DNA from: JBBQWZ01 sp038210135
GTDB lineage: Bacteria > Acidobacteriota > Terriglobia > Bryobacterales > Bryobacteraceae
Assembly: GCA_038210135.1 (NCBI GenBank)
Contig: JBBQWZ010000015.1
Span: forward strand, 44,331 to 108,330
DNA: 64,000 nucleotides
Reading direction: 5' to 3'
Position 1 is the first letter of the stretch; each line of letters opens with the position of its first letter. The position numbers and the translations under genes are program-made. Shown in pieces: positions 60,851-64,000 of the stretch. The notes beneath the pieces are model-generated. The model worked only from the letters and a program-made list of their open reading frames with translations. It was not told the origin of the DNA and did no database searches.

Positions 60851-60892
60851 TCTCAATTCTCAATTCTCAATTCTCAATTCTCAATTCTCAAT
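60851..60892 (+). repeat. Heptamer array TCTCAAT, six units
   Basis: Six perfect TCTCAAT units, then a variant TCTCCAT, lie between nurA and the M1 peptidase. Confidence 0.9.
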
Positions 60893-60968
60893 TCTCCATG
60901 CTATACTTGCCCCTATGCACGGTTTATTCCCCTTTCCCGATCCGAGATCTTTGTCAGTGCGCCGCAAG

Positions 60969-62498
60969 ATGACCCCAGTGTGGCTGGGGCTGGTCTTGGC
61001 TGGGTTGCTCTTGGCCGGCTGCAATCTGCCCTTTATCCGCGAGCCGGTGGATCCTTATCTGGTCTATTATCCAGCCCTCAAAGAGAGCTATCGGGGGGAT
61101 CTGGCTGTGTCCAACCCGGTGGCCCAACAGATGCCCCGCTACGACATCACCTTCAGCCTGGAGCCGACCGGGGGAGCGGAGGGCAAACCGATCCTGCGGG
61201 GCGGCCAATCCGTGCACATCCTCAACCCCGGCCCGGATCCGTGGCCCAATCTGGTCTTCCGACTCTACCCAAAGTTGGAACAATATGGGGGCGGCTTCAA
61301 TATCGGCAGCGTGGCTGTGGACGGCCAGCCCGTGGCCTATACCTTTGTCCCCCTGGGCACGGGACTGAAGATCGACCTGCCCCAGCCTTTGCTGGCCGGC
61401 CAGTCCACCACCGTGCACATGACCTGGTCCCTGACCATCCCCACCTGGCCCGACTCGCCCGGGGTCTATGCCCTCTTTGGCCGCAGCCAGGAACTGTACA
61501 GCCTGCCCCTCTTCTATCCGGCTTTGGCGGTGTATGAGCCGGGACCGGCTCTGGGCAGCGGGAGATGGTGGCAGGAGAACGGTCTGGTGCGGGGGGATGC
61601 GGCCTTCAACGTCAGCTCCCTTTTCGTGGTCACGGGCACCTTGCCCTCGGACCAGATCCCGGTGACCAGCGGCGTGGCCGTGACCAGCACGGTGATGGAA
61701 AACGGATCCACCCAGCGGGTCTGGGTGACCGGGCCGGTGCGGGAATTTTTGCTCCACACCAGCAACCGCTTCGAACAGACCTCGGCGGAGGTGGCCGGCA
61801 CCCAGGTGACCAGCTATTGGCTGCCGGGCCAGAACGCGGCGGGGCGGGCCGCCCTCAACTATACCGTGGCGGCCATGCGCGTCTACAACGACCACTTTGG
61901 CGGATATCCCTTCACCCAGATGGCCGTGGCCGTCGCCCCGTTGGAATATCGAGGCATGGAGTACCCCCAGGTCAGCTTGATCGGGGTGCAGAGCTACACG
62001 GACTATCGGGGCGAGCTGGAATTTCTGATCGCCCACGAGGTGGCCCATCAATGGTGGTACAATATGGTCCACAACGACCCGGTCACCCATCCGTGGCTGG
62101 ACGAGGGACTGGCCGAGTATTCCGTGCATATCTACTACGAGTCCATGCAGGGGCGGACGGCGGCGGATACTTTGCAGAATCAGCGCTGGCAGCTCCCGGT
62201 CAACCTGTTGATCGGGCGGGACGGGGATACGGCTGTGGGCCAACCTGTGGCGGCGTACGAAAGCGGATCTCAATACGAAACCGTGGTCTATGGCAAGGGA
62301 GCGCTCTTCTTTGCCGCCGTGCGCCAGGCCTTGGGGGAACGCGCCTTCGAAAAGTTACTTCGGGACTATCTGGCCGAGGATCGCTGGACCATCGTCACCC
62401 CAGAGACCTTCCTGGCCCGGCTGGATCTGGCCGCCCACCCGGATCTGGCCAGCCTGATCGACGAATGGGGCGTGCGCCCTACCCCGTCAATTCGCTAA
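60969..62498 (+). CDS. M1-family zinc aminopeptidase, lipoprotein
   Basis: 509 residues from ATG 60969; the frame opens at 60915. A lipoprotein signal with LVLAGLLLAGC anchors it to the outer face of the cell membrane. The M1 zinc site is HEVAHQWWYN with the third ligand in WLDEGLAEYS, 19 residues on, and a GMEYPQ segment corresponds to the substrate-binding GAMEN motif in altered form. The N-terminal part is a beta-domain as in other M1 enzymes. It removes N-terminal residues from peptides. Codon use agrees with scpB and prs. Confidence 0.85.
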   Translation: MTPVWLGLVLAGLLLAGCNLPFIREPVDPYLVYYPALKESYRGDLAVSNPVAQQMPRYDITFSLEPTGGAEGKPILRGGQSVHILNPGPDPWPNLVFRLYPKLEQYGGGFNIGSVAVDGQPVAYTFVPLGTGLKIDLPQPLLAGQSTTVHMTWSLTIPTWPDSPGVYALFGRSQELYSLPLFYPALAVYEPGPALGSGRWWQENGLVRGDAAFNVSSLFVVTGTLPSDQIPVTSGVAVTSTVMENGSTQRVWVTGPVREFLLHTSNRFEQTSAEVAGTQVTSYWLPGQNAAGRAALNYTVAAMRVYNDHFGGYPFTQMAVAVAPLEYRGMEYPQVSLIGVQSYTDYRGELEFLIAHEVAHQWWYNMVHNDPVTHPWLDEGLAEYSVHIYYESMQGRTAADTLQNQRWQLPVNLLIGRDGDTAVGQPVAAYESGSQYETVVYGKGALFFAAVRQALGERAFEKLLRDYLAEDRWTIVTPETFLARLDLAAHPDLASLIDEWGVRPTPSIR

Positions 62499-62520
62499 CA
62501 AAGCACTAACTCTCCGCTTT

Positions 62521-62641
62521 TTAGCCTCTACCCTGGATAAGAGTATAATCAGGACAACACCTATCCGCCGCCCCTGTGACCGGACCTGTGTCTGACGCCA
62601 GATGTCATGGTGGGGCGGAATAGCAGACCGGGGAGACAGGC
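62521..62641 (+). promoter_or_regulatory. Promoter and leader of prs
   Basis: TATAAT at 62544-62549 is a perfect -10; the -35 17 bases upstream (TTAGCC) is weak. The leader of about 85 bases has a CGCCCC...GGGGCG pairing that brings the ribosome site GGGGAGA close to a stem. Confidence 0.5.
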
Positions 62642-63652
62642 ATGATTGCAGACATTGCCAACAAACGCTATTCGGATACCCGACCGTCAGATCGGGGATG
62701 CAGCATCTATGGCCCCCTGGCTATCTTCAGCGGCACGGCCAACCGCCCCCTGACCCAGCAAATCTGTGACTATCTGGATATGCCCCCAGGCAAGGTGGAC
62801 ATCTTCCAGTTTCCCAACAGCAACACCTTTGTGCGCCTGAACGAGAGCGTGCGGGGCAAGGATGTCTTTGTGGTGCAGCCCACGGGCGCGCCGGCCAACG
62901 ATAACTTGATGGAGCTGCTGATCTTCATCGAAACCCTGCGCCGGGACAGCGCCGCCCGCATCACCGCGGTGATTCCCTACTATGGCTATGGGCGCACGGA
63001 CAAGAAGGACCAGCCCCGGGTGCCGGTGACGGCCCGGCTGGTGGCCGATCTGATCACCACAGCCGGGGCGGATCGCATATTGACCGTGGATCTGCACGCC
63101 GGGCAGGTGCAGGGCTTTTTTACGATTCCCACGGACGAGTTGACGGCCTATCATACGATGGTAGAATACTTTCAAAAAAAAGAGTTGACCAATGCCGTGG
63201 TGGTGGCGCCGGACATCGGATCCGTGCGCCGGAGCCGCAACTTTGCCGCCGCCCTGGACCTGCCCCTGGCTATCATCGAAAAACGCCGCTCTCTCGCAGA
63301 CGGTCGCGCCACCCAAATGTTCAACATCATCGGCCATGTGGAAGGCAAAGACGCCATCCTGGTTGACGACGAGATCGACACGGCCGGAACCATCGTCAAG
63401 GCAGCGGAGTTCTTGCATTCTGCCAGGGCCCACGACATCTATGGGGCGGCCACCCATGCGGTCTTCAGCGAACCCGCGGCCGAACGCATCCGTCAAAGTG
63501 AATTTACCGAGTTGGTTGTCACCAACACCCTGCATCTGCCCCCGGAAAAGCTTTGCGACAAGATCACCGTCCTGCCCATGGGTGATCTGCTGGGCGAAGT
63601 GATCCTGCGCATCCACAAAGGCCTGAGCGTTGGGGCCATTTTCAACGAATAG
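62642..63652 (+). CDS. prs: Ribose-phosphate pyrophosphokinase
   Basis: 336 residues. The enzyme makes PRPP from ribose 5-phosphate and ATP. Class I motifs are visible: IFSGTANRPLTQQICDYL at the start, the flexible catalytic loop ending PYYGYGRTDKKDQPR, and the PRPP-binding loop AILVDDEIDTAGTIVKAA. The N terminus is about 20 residues longer than usual. The gap to secA is 9 bases, so the two may form a transcript. Confidence 0.92.
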   Translation: MIADIANKRYSDTRPSDRGCSIYGPLAIFSGTANRPLTQQICDYLDMPPGKVDIFQFPNSNTFVRLNESVRGKDVFVVQPTGAPANDNLMELLIFIETLRRDSAARITAVIPYYGYGRTDKKDQPRVPVTARLVADLITTAGADRILTVDLHAGQVQGFFTIPTDELTAYHTMVEYFQKKELTNAVVVAPDIGSVRRSRNFAAALDLPLAIIEKRRSLADGRATQMFNIIGHVEGKDAILVDDEIDTAGTIVKAAEFLHSARAHDIYGAATHAVFSEPAAERIRQSEFTELVVTNTLHLPPEKLCDKITVLPMGDLLGEVILRIHKGLSVGAIFNE

Positions 63653-63661
63653 AGGAGCAGC

Positions 63662-64000
63662 ATGTTTCGCAAGCTATATTACGCCGTGGTCGGCGATCCC
63701 AACGAGAAAGCCCTGAAGAAGTACTATCCCCTGGTGGAGGAAATCAACGGGCTGGAAAAGAGCTTTGAAGCCAAGAGCGACACGGAGCTGCGGGCCATGA
63801 CCCGCCACCTCCAGGATCGCATTCAAGGCGCCACCGCGGAGCTACGCCAGACCCTGACCGAAGCCGAAGAGGAATATCAGGCGGTGGCCGGCACGGACGA
63901 GCAGAAGTTCGCCCGGGTGGAGGTGGAGCGCATCAAGAAGGAGTTGCTGGAGCTCGAGGACGATCTGCTCAGATACATCTGTCAAGAATCATACGAAGAG
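63662..64000 (+). CDS. secA: SecA preprotein translocase ATPase, N-terminal part (3' end outside window)
   Basis: 113 residues are visible before the window ends. The start MFRKLYYAVVGDPNEKALKK with IVEEINGLE-like VEEINGLEKSF and SDTELRAMTRHLQDRI is the usual SecA N terminus. In most SecA the DEAD-type ATPase motifs come soon after this, beyond the window. An insert rich in Glu/Gln (TEAEEEYQAVAGTDEQ) before the expected domain fits Chloroflexota-type SecA. GAGGAG four bases upstream supports the ATG. Confidence 0.85.
   Translation, partial: MFRKLYYAVVGDPNEKALKKYYPLVEEINGLEKSFEAKSDTELRAMTRHLQDRIQGATAELRQTLTEAEEEYQAVAGTDEQKFARVEVERIKKELLELEDDLLRYICQESYEE

Noticed and set aside
1..64000. CRISPR array, rRNA or tRNA genes
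   Set aside because: No spaced direct repeats with unique spacers, and no conserved rRNA or cloverleaf sequences were recognised; all arrays are pure tandem repeats.

Overview
The window looks like two different genomes joined near base 58,305. Bases 1 to about 58,300 fit an Acidobacteriota bacterium of the Solibacter/Bryobacter kind. Evidence: three very long Oar-type TonB-dependent receptors, each with an N-terminal carboxypeptidase-regulatory-like domain and a terminal Phe; many secreted BNR-repeat proteins and M20/M28/M48 peptidases; Gfo/Idh/MocA, DUF4380 and Solibacter-type IPT-like proteins; GCG-rich codon use; and GC-rich dispersed intergenic repeats. From about 58,500 to 64,000 the genes (scpB, nurA, a lipoprotein M1 peptidase, prs, secA), the GCC/CTG-rich codons and the heptameric intergenic repeats look like a Chloroflexota. 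I treat the join as a probable assembly or binning chimera, with transfer as the less likely alternative.

Layout of the first part. 1-978: C-terminal part of an APC permease. 1076-1681: pal, then a terminator and a convergent amidase. 3352-8982: a tight co-directional run of DUF2760 protein, Hsp70-like ATPase, thiL, DUF4380 protein and a secreted protein. 9347-12844: first Oar receptor, behind a strong sigma70-type promoter with a palindrome over its -10. 13002-16617: PLP trans-sulfuration enzyme divergent from OxyR, a UvrC-like protein and a 47-residue basic protein. 16826-22732: M35-like metalloprotease, a large BNR/VPS10-like secreted protein and an M20 peptidase. 22733-24130: a gene-poor block full of repeats. 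24131-31443: secreted IPT-like protein, BNR protein, GAF protein, small membrane protein and second Oar receptor. 31663-34806: cupin and MFS transporter, divergent from a Gfo/Idh oxidoreductase. 35041-36352: three-gene membrane-stress operon like yqjD-yqjE. 36412-42021: metallothionein, esterase-SMP30 fusion, ferritin-like remnant and two paralogous M28 peptidases. 42279-49548: M48 peptidase, small coiled-coil protein, O-methyltransferase, zinc-ribbon protein, gamma-glutamyltransferase, thioredoxin-like protein, MEMO protein, HicB and a toxin-antitoxin pair with a frameshifted MazF-like toxin. 49637-58130: membrane-anchored MutS-like ATPase, phhB, an AmiE-like/NamZ-like fusion and third Oar receptor.

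Taken together the first part describes an envelope- and polymer-degrading lifestyle: outer-membrane receptors, secreted peptidases, esterase, sugar dehydrogenase and peptidoglycan-recycling enzymes, with oxidative and metal stress functions. The second part holds housekeeping genes for chromosome segregation, DNA repair, PRPP synthesis and protein secretion.
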